A DNA stretch of 64,000 bases from Aristolochia californica (taxonomy: Eukaryota; Streptophyta; Magnoliopsida; Piperales; Aristolochiaceae). Of the stretch, positions 1 through 10,939 are shown piece by piece (positions within the stretch are counted from its first letter, which is position 1; every line of letters begins with the position of its first letter). The translations under genes were made by a program, and so were the position numbers. Under the pieces are notes generated by a model. The model saw only the letters and a program-made list of their open reading frames with translations. It did no database searches and was not told the origin of the DNA. The stretch spans positions 29,854,111 to 29,918,110 of the forward strand of contig JARWKL010000010.1 in NCBI GenBank assembly GCA_029961685.1, read 5' to 3'.

Positions 1-498
1 AAAACTTGCCACTGAGCTTGCTTCGGGCTGAGCTTGCTAGCGTGGAAGTATTGTTCTTCTTGTCAAAGAAAATTATCTATGACCTTCGCGTCTCTCTTTC
101 CGTTGAAAGACTTTGGCTCAGGCACCTTTATCTTGGCGTTTCCTTGGGTGTTGCCTCCACTTGCAAGAGCTCGTTCATGGAGAGAAAATCGTGAGCAGAA
201 ATCATCCATCCTTGCGCTCATCTCTTGCACAACTTCCTTGAGATCAACACGCCTCACAGCTAGTGAAGCCCTCACATCTTCTTCCAAGCCATAGAGCCAT
301 TCCAGGCTTGGATATCTTTCTTCCAATGCTCGCTTAATGCCCTCCTTGACTTGTTTGGACAGAAGGTCGTCCAAAGTCTCTTGGAGGCGCATAAGACCAG
401 AAAAAAGATCTTCAGTGGAAAAAAATCGGTTTTCAAAGTCACTTACCAGTTGTCTCACTCTTGAAGCGTCTTGCTGAAGCCATAGATTGCAACAAACA
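1..498 (-). mobile_element. Ty3/Gypsy gag, N-terminal part (runs off left edge)
   Basis: The minus strand is open from 518 to 63 and encodes a helical, charged protein. Near its end is KIKVPEPKSFNGKRDAKVI, the motif that opens the gag domain of many plant Ty3/Gypsy elements (family knowledge). Gag would form the cytoplasmic virus-like particle. The true start codon is unclear because the open frame begins in the primer-binding region. The rest of gag and all of pol would lie to the left of the window. The frame is intact for about 150 codons, so this part is not strongly decayed. The assignment to Gypsy rather than another LTR clade rests on this one motif. Confidence 0.7.
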
Positions 499-1790
499 CT
501 CTGATACCGGTTTGTCACGGGCTTATACGAGCCTAAACTCGATTAGGCTAGCGGAACTCCAACTCCCGTGATAGCCTACCTTAAATCCGTCAAAGGTAGT
601 ATAACCTCTTGTCCCTTAGATCAACGTTGCAAACTCTTCCTCTCTAGTGAAGTACGAACAACAAAAATAAAAAAAAGACAATGAAATGGGGAGAGAAAGT
701 AACCTTGTATTAATGCTAGAAAGATTACAAGGAGTGGAAGGCCAACACTCTACAAAAACTCTCCCTCACGTCTATGCTTTACAAGTTATCCAAGATATGG
801 TGAATCAATACAAGGGTCGTCAGCCATGGTATTTATAGGCTTCGACCCCTCCTTTCTCTCATGCTTCCATCCAATGAGAGCGAAGATCTTCTCTGATTTG
901 ATCATTCTTATCCAATCCCTTGATTTGCTCCACCCTTATCAAATCTCCTTGATTTGATCCTTTTCTCATGCTTCCGTCCAATGAGAGCAAAAATCATTCC
1001 TTATCCAATCTGCCTCTTTGACTCAGTTCCGTTTTTGGGCCTTTATACACTTGGCCACCAACTTAGCCCTTAGGCCATGCCATAAATGAGTCCTAGATGC
1101 CTTAGGGGACGGATATGAGTGGCCCACGACGGGTCCCACTCGAAAAGGGTAACTTCTCAGATTTTGCCACGAAACCATAATCATAGTTCTGTATAACTCA
1201 GACGGTCGCACTGCTGCCTGGACGTGTGCGCACGCGTGTGCTGCTTCCGCGCCACACACGCACCTTACCTTCGACAACCCCTTGTGCGTTCCATCTGCCT
1301 GCTGCTTGTGCCCGTGTGTTCGCGCTGCCTCATGTGCTTGCACTCCCACAACTTCTGTGTCGCGTGCATGTTTGACCTTCGACAACCCCACATTCATCCT
1401 TCCGCGCGGAGCACCTTCGTGCAACCCCAAACGTCAATGCACCCTCTCCCTGGGCCATGCGCGTGCGCGTGTTTTGTTTGTTGTGTGCTGCTCGCGCGTC
1501 TGTTGCATTTTCTATTTCTGTCTCGGCCGACTGTTGGGGCCGTTGCACGTCTCTGTGCTTGGCCATCCGTCTAGCCAACTCAAGTGCATTTTGTTCTTCT
1601 GCAGCTGCGACTGGGCTGACCATATGCGTGCACCCCTCTGGGTCGTACCATTGCACTTAGCCTTGGCTGTTACTGTTGTTGCTGTGTACTGGACTTACAC
1701 AGTCTTTGGCCTTGGTGTCTGGCCACACCATGGCTTTATCCTCCGTCTCACATGGGTAGAGCATGTGAGAAAAAAGATTACTTTCAATTA
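499..1790 (-). mobile_element. 5' LTR and primer-binding site of the Gypsy element
   Basis: On the minus strand CGGTATCAGAG (about 500-510) matches the tRNA-iMet primer-binding site (TGGTATCAGAG) with one mismatch. It follows a likely LTR end, ...CCCGTGACA, at 513. A TATA box (GCCTATAAAT on the minus strand) lies at 831-840, giving an R-U5 of about 300 bp. The U3 would lie above 840. The outer LTR edge could not be fixed; about 1790 is where the character of the sequence changes. Part of the U3 (1200-1650) is unusually GC- and CpG-rich. No second LTR is in the window, so the boundary is inference. Confidence 0.5.
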
Positions 1791-2385
1791 GTGTAAATGA
1801 GGTTTATCAGAATAATTGAATCGTGGGGTTGGCTGTGCGTAAAATATAAATTGTGCAGAAGAGAATCATGCAATGATGAAGATAACTATCGCCCATTCAC
1901 CCATCGGAGAGGCAGCGGCAGCGATGCTCCAAGCAATAAAAATGTTCTTTTTTCTGTTTCACTTTCTCAAAATATAGTTGATAGTTGATATAAACTATCA
2001 ATTATGGAAGGCCGGGAGAGAGGCAACTGAAGAAGTGGAATCAGCGTCGATTATTAATTATTCGAGCAGGAGGCCGAGAGGATGTTTGCAACAAAAGGGA
2101 GGAGGGAGAAGAAACTTTCGAAGGATGAAGAGTGTGGGAGATAAAAAAAAAAAAAAAAAATTCGGCCTCCAGACGACGACGTCCGCTTAATCCGGATGAT
2201 TTCCAAAAAAAATTATAGAATCGTGAATCCAAAAACTAAACCTTGGGTGTTATTTTGGATTCATTTGATTCATCAACATGAATCAGACGCCAGTGCACCA
2301 TTAACCTATTAAAATTCATCCCCTAATTCAAGTTTTCTTTTGGTGGCGAAAAAATGTTCTGTAGCGAACAAGTTTTTCCATCTTC
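1791..2385. other. Intergenic spacer upstream of UGT76-like gene
   Basis: AT-rich spacer with an A17-type homopolymer at about 2143-2160. I see no coding frame with a recognisable product. It probably includes the distal promoter of the glycosyltransferase gene that follows. Confidence 0.4.
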
Positions 2386-2389
2386 TGAT

Positions 2390-2396
2390 TATAAAT
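2390..2396 (+). promoter_or_regulatory. Candidate TATA box of UGT76-like gene
   Basis: TATAAAT at 2390-2396, about 165 bp upstream of the ATG. This would give a 5' UTR of about 130 bp. It is the best TATA match between the spacer and the start codon, but no transcript start is known. Confidence 0.4.
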
Positions 2397-2559
2397 GAAT
2401 ATGTCAGTGCCGGATCACTTGTCGCATTTGCATATTCGGTAAGCCGCCGAAGACTTGACCGATATTTATTTTTTAATCTTATCTTGTCTTAAAATTAAAA
2501 CACGACGACCATAAAAGAGTGTCTTAGCCCGTCTCCTCCCCGCACGCAGAAACTTAACA

Positions 2560-4036
2560 ATGGCCGGAAAAGGGCAAAGTGGAAGCAATGGGGAAGGTCG
2601 CCGCTTGGTTCTCTTTGCCACTCCTTTACAGGGCCATATTACCCCCATGCTCCAGCTTGCCTCCCTTCTTCACTCAAAAGGCTTCTGCATAACCATTATA
2701 CACACAAACTTCAACTCCCCAGATCCGTCCGACTATCCTGACTTTTCTTTTGAATCAATTTCTGATGGCTTACCAACAGACAAGGTCTCCTCCATCACCT
2801 CCGATTTCATCGCCTTCTCCACGGCTCTAAACAGAAATTGCGAAGAGCCCTTTCGAGATCGTTTGAAACGGCTAGTTTCAGATCAGAGAAGCGATCGGAT
2901 TGCGTGTGTAATCGATGATGGCAATATGCAGTTCGTTCCAGCCGTCGCTAACGAACTGAAGGTACCAAGAATCCTTTTTTTAATCAACAGCGCAGCTTCT
3001 TTGGCAGTTTATTTCAGTTTTCCTATGCTCAAGGAGAAGGGCTACCTCCCCATAAAAGGTGCCTCTCCACTCCATTTAGATTCTCTTTCGATGTCGTTAG
3101 CTGTGCTCAAATCTGGCCCCATCCATGAAGTTTTGTCTTTTTCGCCTGTTTCTTTTCCCAGATCCACAATCGGACGTCCCCATTGTTGATTTTCCGCCAC
3201 TTCGAATCAAGGACATACCAGATATAGGCTCGGATGACCCAGATGCCTGGTTCCAAATAGTGGCCGAGGCTTTAAGAAAAGTCAATTCATCATCAGCAAT
3301 CTTCTGGAATACATACGACTACCTTGAGGGAACCAACCTGAGTAAGATCAAGCAAGATCTTCAGGTTCCCATTTTCACCATAGGGCCTGTGCATAAGTAC
3401 CCCACCTACTGCTCAAGCAGCTTGCTGACTGCGGAACGAAGTTGCCTGGCATGGCTAGACCAACAAGCTCCTGCGTCCGTTATATATGTAAGCTTCGGAA
3501 GTTTAGCTTGCTTGGAAGAAGAAGAACTAGTGGAGGCAGCCTGGGGTCTAGCCAACAGCGAGCAAGCCTTCTTGTGGTCGCTGAGACCAGACTCAGTTCG
3601 TGGCTCTGATTCGGTTGAATTGCCTGGTGATTTCGAAGAGAAGACGATAGGGCGGGGCCGGATTGTGAAATGGGCACCTCAATTGGAAGTCCTAGCACAC
3701 CCATCAGTGGGAGCCTTTTGGACCCATTGTGGTTGGAATTCTACGCTAGAGAGTATCTGTGAAGGTGTTCCCATGCTCTGCTGGCCAAGTTTTGGGGATC
3801 AAAGGGTGAACGCTAGATATGTGAGCTCTGTTTGGAAGATAGGTCTGCAACTCGACAATGGACTAAAAAGAGGTGAGGTTGAAAGGGCTTTACGAAGAAT
3901 AATGACTGAGAAGGAACGAGAGGTGTTGAAAGGGAGAGCAAAAGAGTTGATGGCGAATGCAGAGCTTTCCCTGACGGAAGACGGTTCCTCTTGCCGATCC
4001 TTAAGTGGATTGGTAGATCATCTCATGTCCCTGTGA
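2560..4036 (+). CDS. UDP-glycosyltransferase, UGT76-like (two exons)
   Basis: Predicted to transfer a sugar from a UDP-sugar to a small acceptor in the cytosol. Exon 1 is 2560-3058 and exon 2 is 3162-4036. The 103-bp GT-AG intron (3059-3161) joins K-G/AT-P in phase 1 and gives 457 residues, a normal UGT length. The catalytic His is H26 in PLQGHITPM, and the paired Asp is likely D120 in CVIDDG. The 44-residue PSPG box starts at WAPQLEVLAH and ends FGDQ. A C-terminal Gln with internal HCGWNS is typical of glucosyl donors. The intron position and PLQGH/LPPLR-type motifs fit the UGT76 group, which includes cytokinin glucosyltransferases; the substrate is unknown. The start context AACAATGGCC is good. 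No stop or frameshift is present, so it looks functional. Confidence 0.9.
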
Positions 4037-4869
4037 TTTGTCCTGACTGCAAATCCCTAATGGAATAAGGTGAAGTTTTATTGAGAAGTGGTGTGGCGTT
4101 CTTAGCATAGACTCTCGTATGGAGTCCAGTGGCCATCAACCTATTTGACTCTAATGAGGATTTTTATGTCTCACACTTCCTACATTCTAGTTAGTTAAGG
4201 TATCCATTAACGAGTTCTTGGAGTTTAATTCTCATAAAGTTTTAGATAAATATAAAAATTAATTTTCATAAAATAATTTCAAAATATTTATTTATAAACT
4301 CATTTATGAAAATCAAAATGTCTATTATTTTATTTAAAGTATTTATTTATAGTCTGATAACTTTTGAGTTTAATGATTTCTTTTATAATTATAATTTTGC
4401 CCCTTGGAAGAGTTTTTGTTGGAATAAAACCTTCCAATTTTGTTGAGTATACAAAATTTACAATTAGATTAGGGATTTGTGCAAATGTTTCTACTTTAAA
4501 AGAATTACATATCTTACACAAAAGTTCGGATAATTCTTAAGTTCAAAAGGAGTGAAATCGTGAGGTGATTGGCTCCATGACTTTGAGGCTCAATTACCCA
4601 ATCAAGTGGCAAACCTCCTATGTGTCATCCACACACAATATCATGTGATGGTACGATATCAAGTTAGTGTATAGTCTCTAGCATCCTATATGTGTTTATC
4701 AAAACATATACAGGTCCAAGTGAACTGCTCCAATTTTTATAATTATCGACCCAACAAATTTAAAACACTCAGGCTCTAGGACATAGTGTTAATATGACAT
4801 CCACTTCTCAATGAGCAACCACCAAGAGATGGAGTTTCATGGAATCAAATAATACATACATAAATTGAC
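4037..4869. other. Intergenic spacer, AT-rich
   Basis: 3' flank of the UGT gene. AATAAGG near 4063 could act as a weak polyadenylation signal. Nothing else is recognisable up to the first Copia remnant. Confidence 0.4.
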
Positions 4870-5515
4870 GAAAAACAGTAGGATCATATAGGAAAAATGC
4901 TAGCAACTCAGTAGGATCATATAGGAAAAATGCTAGCAACTTTGTGGTTGAAACATGACATAGCGTTCCACTTAGACAAGTGAATAGGTTGCTGAAGAGT
5001 TTGATAATTCGCAAAGAAAAGAAAGACCAAGAATGAGCAAGAAAGAGAAGGTAGAGTGTTGTTCTCTTGTTTGGGTTCAAAGTTTCCCCAATCCTCCTTT
5101 TATTAAACTACAAATTACACAGATATAAAAGGACATAAATGCCCCTCAACTATAATACTTAATACCTCACGGTAACACTTCTGCTCAAGCTGGATTATAA
5201 ATAACAAATAGTCTCAACTAATTACATAATAAGCAAACCCCTCTTATTTAAAGTTTTCGTAAACATGCCACCAAGTTGTTCATCTGATCTAACATATGGA
5301 AAAATGATCTTCCTACTCAATACATCATCTCTGATAAAATGAGAATACACTTTCTACGTGCTTCATTCTCTCATGAAACACTGGATTGCTAGTAATAAAA
5401 GTAGTTGTGTGATTATCATAACTCAATTGCATTGGAACTGAAATAGGTAAACCAAACTCCCCATATATCAATGACTTCAACCACATAAGATCATATGTTG
5501 TGTGAACTAGGGCTT
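4870..5515 (-). mobile_element. Copia fragment I: 3' LTR plus RNase H remnant
   Basis: On the minus strand the RNase H tail is visible between about 5515 and 5330 (…YDLMWLKSL…, then SYDNHTT and SNPVFHERMKHVE, matching the Copia pattern YCDNQAA…NPVFHERTKHIE). A purine tract (CTTGAGCAGAAG) ends at about 5178, followed by an LTR start TGTTACC at 5177. The left end of the LTR was not fixed. The element is cut at about 5515, where a second Copia end begins. Confidence 0.65.
4876..4941. repeat. 33-bp tandem duplication (2 copies)
   Basis: The 33-bp unit beginning CAGTAGGATCATATAGG occurs twice in a row (4876-4908 and 4909-4941) with no mismatch that I can see. It lies inside or next to the left part of Copia fragment I. 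The perfect identity suggests a recent slippage event. Confidence 0.85.
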
Positions 5516-6465
5516 TGTTAGATTTAAGATCCCATATAGGTACTTGGCCAACAGAGTGAGAGAGGAGAGAAAGAAGAAGAAGAGAAGAAGAAAAGAAGAG
5601 GAAGAAGTACAAGAAAAGAGGGACGACTAGGGAGATGGAGAAACAGAGAGAGAAGGTTTGAGAGAAAAGAGTGAGGACAAATTTGAGAGAGAAGAGAGGA
5701 TACTTAATGATCTATCTCTTGACTTAAGCCTCTATTTATAGTTTATGGAGAAATGTTACAATGACTATATTGCCCTTAGGGCTACAAGCTCTAAAAAAAC
5801 ATAAGTATACATACATCATTTTCTCTAATTACACCTTTGTGCCATCTTTATGAGAATGACACTAATTTACACCCTTTGCCATCTCTTTGATGTAGGGAAG
5901 GTATTTACCTTAATACCCCTTTGAAATATCTTCCAGCACTATTCCTCAAGTTGGGGCTAAGAAAACATCGTAGATACCCAACTTGTTGCATATAGTAAGA
6001 ATATTGGATGGGATATGCTTCGTGAGTATATCTGCAGTTTGTCCTTGAGATGAGACATGTTTGAGAGAAATAATGTCAACCTAAAATATTTCTTATATGA
6101 AGTGGCAATTTACCTCAGTATATTTGGTTCTCTCGTTGAAGACATGATTTGAAGCAATGTGAATGATTATGTGGTTGTCACAATAGAGTTCCATGGGGGT
6201 CTTTTTGTGGAACCCTATTTAGTGAGGAGAGCTTTGATCCATTGAAGCTCACTGATTGGATGGGCTCTAACTTTGTAGTTTGTTTCACAACTAGATTTAG
6301 CACTTCTATTTTTTGCTCCTCTATGTAACCAAGTTCCCTCCAACTAAGGTGAAATACCTAGAGGTGGACTTCCTATCATCAGGTGATCCGGCCCAATTAG
6401 CATCCGCAAATCCTTCAATTTTGAGGTGTGTTGATTTCAGGATTCCATAATATTAAGGTCTTCAA
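5516..6465 (-). mobile_element. Copia fragment II: 3' LTR plus RNase H remnant
   Basis: A second Copia 3' end in the same orientation. The purine tract (CTTGAGGAATAG, minus) ends at about 5939, and the LTR begins TGCTGG at 5938 and runs left to about 5516. The LTR includes a GA-rich tract at 5560-5700. RNase H coding, with frameshifts, is seen at about 6030-6330 on the minus strand (the stretch around the CDN and HERTKY-like motifs). No upstream pol is left; it is interrupted by the next element at 6466. Confidence 0.6.
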
Positions 6466-6519
6466 TGTAGAGTGTGGGAGAGAAGAGGAAAGGAGGAGAG
6501 GAGTGAAGTGAGGTGAATG

Positions 6520-6554
<35 letters not shown>

Positions 6555-8955
6555 AATGGGAGAATAAGGGTTGTGGAAGATATCCAAACCCTCCCCCTTA
6601 TCCTTTATTCATAGATGTCTAGAGGACATAAATTATAAGTATACTTTTCACCCTAGAGAGAGTGTAAAAAAGACAAAGAACATAAGATATTTACAATAAT
6701 GTCACCTAAGCTTGTCTCTGACTTTCAACACTCCCCTTCAAGCCAGTGGATAAATATTATATAACACCAGCTTGGTACATGCAGTGGGGAGAATTTTGGA
6801 GTTGACTAACTTCGTGAACATATCAGCAAGTTGTCTATGAATTGAAACATGTTTAAGGCTTATAATTCTTGCTTGCAACGTTTCTCTCACAAAGTGATAA
6901 TCCACCCCAATATGCTTACTTCTCTCATGAAACACTAGGTTGGTGTCAATGTGGATTGTTGCTTGATTATCACAATAGAGTTCTATAAGGTCTTCTTTGT
7001 GGAATCCTAATTCAGCTTGAAGAGATTTAATCCATAGAAGCCAACTTACCGCATATGCCAAGGCTCGGTATTATGCTTCTGCATTGGACCTAGCAACCAT
7101 ATTTTATTTTTTACTCCCTCATTTAACAAAGTTGCCTCCAACTAGAGTAGAAAATTCTGAAGTAGATTTTCTATCATTTGGTGATCCAACCCAATCCCCT
7201 TCGCCAAAAGTTTCAATAATGAGATGACCATGACATTTATATAAGAGCCCTTGTATTCGTGCCTTTTTCAAGTACCTGAGAATCCTCTCTAATGATTGCT
7301 AATGAGACGTCTGAGGTTTATACATATATTGATTGAACACACTGACTACAAAAGAAATATCTAGTCTAGTCTAGATAAGCTTGCAAACTATCCTCTGGTA
7401 CTTGCCAATATTTACATCTTCTCTCGAGCCAACACATAGTTTCGTATTCGTCTCCATGGGAAAGGGCGACATCCCATCATTCTTGTTTCTTCAAACAAGT
7501 TAAGAACATGTTTCCTCTGTGATAAGATAATACCATGTTTAGACTGAAGAAATTCAACACCGAGAAAATGCTTAAGAAATCCAAAGTCTTTCGTCTTGAA
7601 TTCATTGCATATATTTTTTTTACTTGATTGATGCTATCAGAATCACTACCCGTTAGAATAATATCATCCACATATATAGCAATTAGTACAACTCCTTTCT
7701 TAGTATGCTTGACAAATATAGAATGGTCCACAAATCACCTTGTGAACCCAAATCGAATCATTGCTTGACTAAACTTATCAAACCAGGACCGCAGAGATTG
7801 TTTCATACCATATAATGATTTTGTAAGGTTGCATACCAACTCTCCCTCAACCACATATCCAAGTGGTTACTGCATATAAATTTTCTCCTAAATATTGCCA
7901 TTGAAGAAGACATTTTTTACATCTAGCTGAAAGATAGGTCATCTAGAATTAGCAGCCGAATATAATAAGAGATGCACCGATTTCGGATTGGCGATAGGGG
8001 AAAAGGTTTTCTCATAAGGTTTTCTCATAATCAATCCTATAACATGGGGTATAGCCTTTAACCATAAGTTTATTTTTAAGGTGGGCCACAATACCATCCA
8101 GATTTTATTTGACTGTGAAGACCCATTTATAGCCTACCGGCTTTTTACCTGATACTAAGGAAATAAAGTGCCATATTTGATTCTCGTAAAGAGCTGCCAT
8201 TTCTTCATCCACACGACTACTTTCCATCTTGGATTCTAAAGGGCCTTTTGATAAGATTGAGGAATAGAAAGAGAAGAAAATTGAGGCAAGATGGTGATAA
8301 CCGATGGGTAGATAAAAGTGAGCAATGAGGTAAGAGGTAGAAGGTTGGGTGCAAGTCCTAGGTTCTTTTCGAAGAATAATAGGTCAGATATCGAATAAAG
8401 GACCAAAAATAGAGGGCAGGGGATGAGAACTTACCTCAGAGGAATTTGGAGACTCCACAGGTGTCGTGTCAGCCAATGATTCAAGGGGGTACGACAGGTT
8501 CATCAATACGACCATGAGGTGCAAGGTCATCAATTTTTTTCAAAAGGTATACGTTGCCTATAGAATAACTAGGTGGGACATCAGTGGATGGATAAAAAGG
8601 TCAATCCTCAAAAATGTGATATCACTAGAAACAAACAATTTTTGAAGAGACGGATTGTAAAAAAAACATATCATTTCTGAGTATGAGAGTACCTCAAAAG
8701 GATAAAATTCAGTGCCATGGGATCCAATTTAGTAGTAATATGTGTGAAAGTATTATGAATAAAATAGGTACACAAAAAAACTCTCAAAGGAAGAAAGAAC
8801 AACTTATCACCAGGAAAACATACAAGAATAAGGTGTTTGTTGGCCAAGAACAGGATGTGAGAAGAGTATGGAGCCAGCAAAAATGAGGCACATGCATATG
8901 ATGAAGTAGAGCACAAGAAACTACATGAAGGTGTCTATTTTATTTAATGAGTTCT
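6466..8955 (-). mobile_element. Copia fragment III: LTR, RNase H, RT, integrase C-part
   Basis: The LTR is probably 6466-6730: the minus strand starts TGTTGAAAG and ends CTCTACA, next to the purine tract CTTGAAGGGGAG. RNase H is well kept at 6738-7061 (YCDNQATIHIDTN, HERSKHIGVDYHFV). RT is at about 7200-8100, with IYVDDIILTGSDSD holding the catalytic Asp pair. The connecting region and integrase C-terminal part reach about 8955 (…TTKLDPMALNF…RYSHTQK…). Several stops and shifts are present. The part from about 7427 onward is duplicated at 14089. Confidence 0.75.
6521..6550. repeat. (GA)n microsatellite
   Basis: About 15 AG dinucleotides inside the LTR of Copia fragment III. Confidence 0.9.
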
Positions 8956-9344
8956 CATATTTCCCCATTCTAATATTCCAGAAGTCTGAATCTATTTAAA
9001 AATTGTTGGAAATAATATGACTCACAATAATAATAGCACTTAATAAAGCCAAATAAATTCTATTGTCAATGTTAAACAATAAAAAAATTAATACCTCAAA
9101 TAGGCTTGAGACGTGTACTCATTGTCCCGCCTCATATCTGAATTGCCTGATCAAGTGTGCATGGGTACCTCACGCATGTATGCATGTGTGTCTCATATAC
9201 GAGATCCAAGATGAAGAGAGTACTAAAGCTTATAAACCTCTTAAGTCTCATTGTTCAAAGCAATGAGGGACTAAGAGAAAAGAGAAAGAAGTGCATGGGC
9301 ACCCAAGCCTCTCATGTACAAGCGTGCCATTCAAAATTAAAAAA
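8956..9344. other. Unassigned spacer, duplicated at about 15610-16010
   Basis: No recognisable product. The sequence is almost identical to the equivalent part of the second duplication unit, including the motif ATGCATGTGTGTCTC. It could be an LTR remnant or old host spacer. Confidence 0.4.
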
Positions 9345-10580
9345 AACATTGAACATGTTAGATATGTCAGTTTTGGAAGCTTAGTGGCAATGAAGAAAGT
9401 GGAAGTAGATGAGAGTGGAAAGGGTCTTCTCAAAAGCAAGCAACCCTTATCCTAGCAATTGGTTCTTCGACAAAACTTCATTAGGGCTCAAATAAAGTCA
9501 AGTTACCACTAGTGTTCGAAGAAGAAAATGAAGACCGTGGAATGGACTCCTCAACAAGAAGTGTTAGCACATCTTGCAGTGGGTGGATTTTGTATGTGCA
9601 GAGAATGGAACTCCACGCTGGAGATTTTATGGCAGGTTTTTTTTGTAAAGAATTGAACTAAATCAATTTGATCACCACACCTTGAATGGTGAGGATTATA
9701 CGTATTTATAATAAAATGTAAAACAAATTTTACAATCGCTCGTTCCGGTCTTTGACCTTTAATTCCGATAATGGGAACTGGTCTTTAGTTGTTGCTGGAA
9801 AATGGTCTTCGACGGGTGTTATGGGTACACAACCCCCCGCAAGCTGAGCCTTAGATTGAAACAAACGTGAAGTTTACAGTAGAAAAATTCGAAAAGAGGA
9901 TGGGGTTGTCCTGACACTTGTCGCTCTACCTCTGGTTACTCCTTTTATCTCGGTGACAATTTGATTTCTTGGAGTGCTAAAAAGTAGCCTACAGTATTAC
10001 GTTCCAGTTATGAATCTGAGTATCGTGCTCACGCATTTCTTGTCCAGACGTTGATGACATCATTATTACTGGCAAAAACTTCATTTTTATCACCAACTTT
10101 ACTTGTAAGCTCAATTCTAAGTTTGCCACTAAAGATTTGGGTCATCTCAGTTATTTTCTTTGGGCTTGAAGCTTCACCAACTACCGATGGCCTATTTATC
10201 GATCAACTCAACTATGCACGGGATATCCTTACTCGAGCTTTGATACCATGTAAAGAATTGAATTAAATCAATTTGATCGTCACACCTTGAATGGTCATGA
10301 TTACACGTATTGATTATAAAATGTAAAACAGATCCGGTCTTCGGCCTTCAATTCCGGTAAAGAGAAATGGTCTTTAGTTGCTGCTAGGAAATGGCCTTCC
10401 ATCGGTTGTTACGGGTTATCCTTTACAGGTTCTGATGCTTTGCTGGTCTGTTTACGGAAGCCAGAGAAAGGGCTAGGCGGAGCTGATATAATCAGGGAAG
10501 TGAGAAAACTAATTGTAGACGATGAAGGAGCAAAAGATTCGAGGGAGAGAGTCAAAGCATTAATGGAAATGGCAAAGTAG
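9345..10580 (+). pseudogene. UGT relic (unit 1), PSPG box split by an LTR element
   Basis: Plus-strand remnants of a second glycosyltransferase. The left part (9345-9640) reads as RYVSFGS…KGLLKSKQ…, then …[11 protein letters not shown]…EWNSTLEIL. The right part (10428-10580) resumes with VLMLCW and the C-terminal helix (…REVRKLIVDDEGAKD…). The 784-bp LTR element at 9644-10427 sits exactly between the WNSTLE and PMLCW halves of the PSPG box. Many further changes (HCGW to CREW, frame changes) show an old pseudogene. It is tail-to-tail with the intact UGT709-like gene. No N-terminal half is found. Confidence 0.75.
9644..10427 (-). mobile_element. Small non-autonomous LTR element (unit 1)
   Basis: Two direct LTRs flank about 420 bp: 9644-9831 and 10249-10427. 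Each starts TGTAAAGAATTGAA, and the right one ends CTTTACA. On the minus strand a primer-binding site (TGGTATCA…) abuts the right LTR at 10241-10248 and a purine tract (GCGGGGGGTT) abuts the left LTR at 9832-9841, so the element is minus. The interior encodes Copia fragments on the opposite, plus strand: RNase H-like [20 protein letters not shown], then RT-like VDDIIITG…DLGHLSYF. Their order is the reverse of normal pol. The size fits TRIM-like elements. Confidence 0.65.
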
Positions 10581-10939
10581 AGTGTGAGGAAATCTAGCTA
10601 TTCGTATGAGTCAATAAAACAAGATGGTTGGTTATGTTTTGTCGTTTTAATGCTCAAAATGAAAAGGGTTTGGTCGAAGAAGCTCCTTTGGTATTTGAAG
10701 AAGTATTTAATCCGTCAGTATGGTTGAAGAACGAACAACGATCAGAGGCTGAGACTACTGCAGAACCAAGTGACAAAATTATTACTCAAGGAACACTGTT
10801 TTGTCTGTCCTTTACTGTCGCTTCGGAACTCCGTTGTTGATAATATAATATGGTTCACGAAGTTTATTATCTCTCAAATGCTTGGAATAACCTGTAAGAA
10901 GCGCCCTGAAACAACTTGATCCAGTCGAAAGCTTCGAAA
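10581..10939. other. Spacer between convergent UGT sequences (unit 1)
   Basis: Contains the decayed end of the plus-strand UGT relic (a YSYESIKQ-like tail near 10600) and the 3' flank of the minus-strand UGT709-like gene. The site GATAATATAATATGG at about 10840-10855 is the empty target that holds a MULE in unit 2. Confidence 0.5.

Noticed and set aside
1023..1791. Overlapping frames of 108-169 codons on both strands
   Set aside because: They come from low stop frequency in GC-rich LTR sequence, with no motif.
3059..3189. Read-through frame after exon 1 of the UGT76-like gene
   Set aside because: It is the start of a 103-bp GT-AG intron plus a wrong-frame exon 2. Splicing restores the family sequence.
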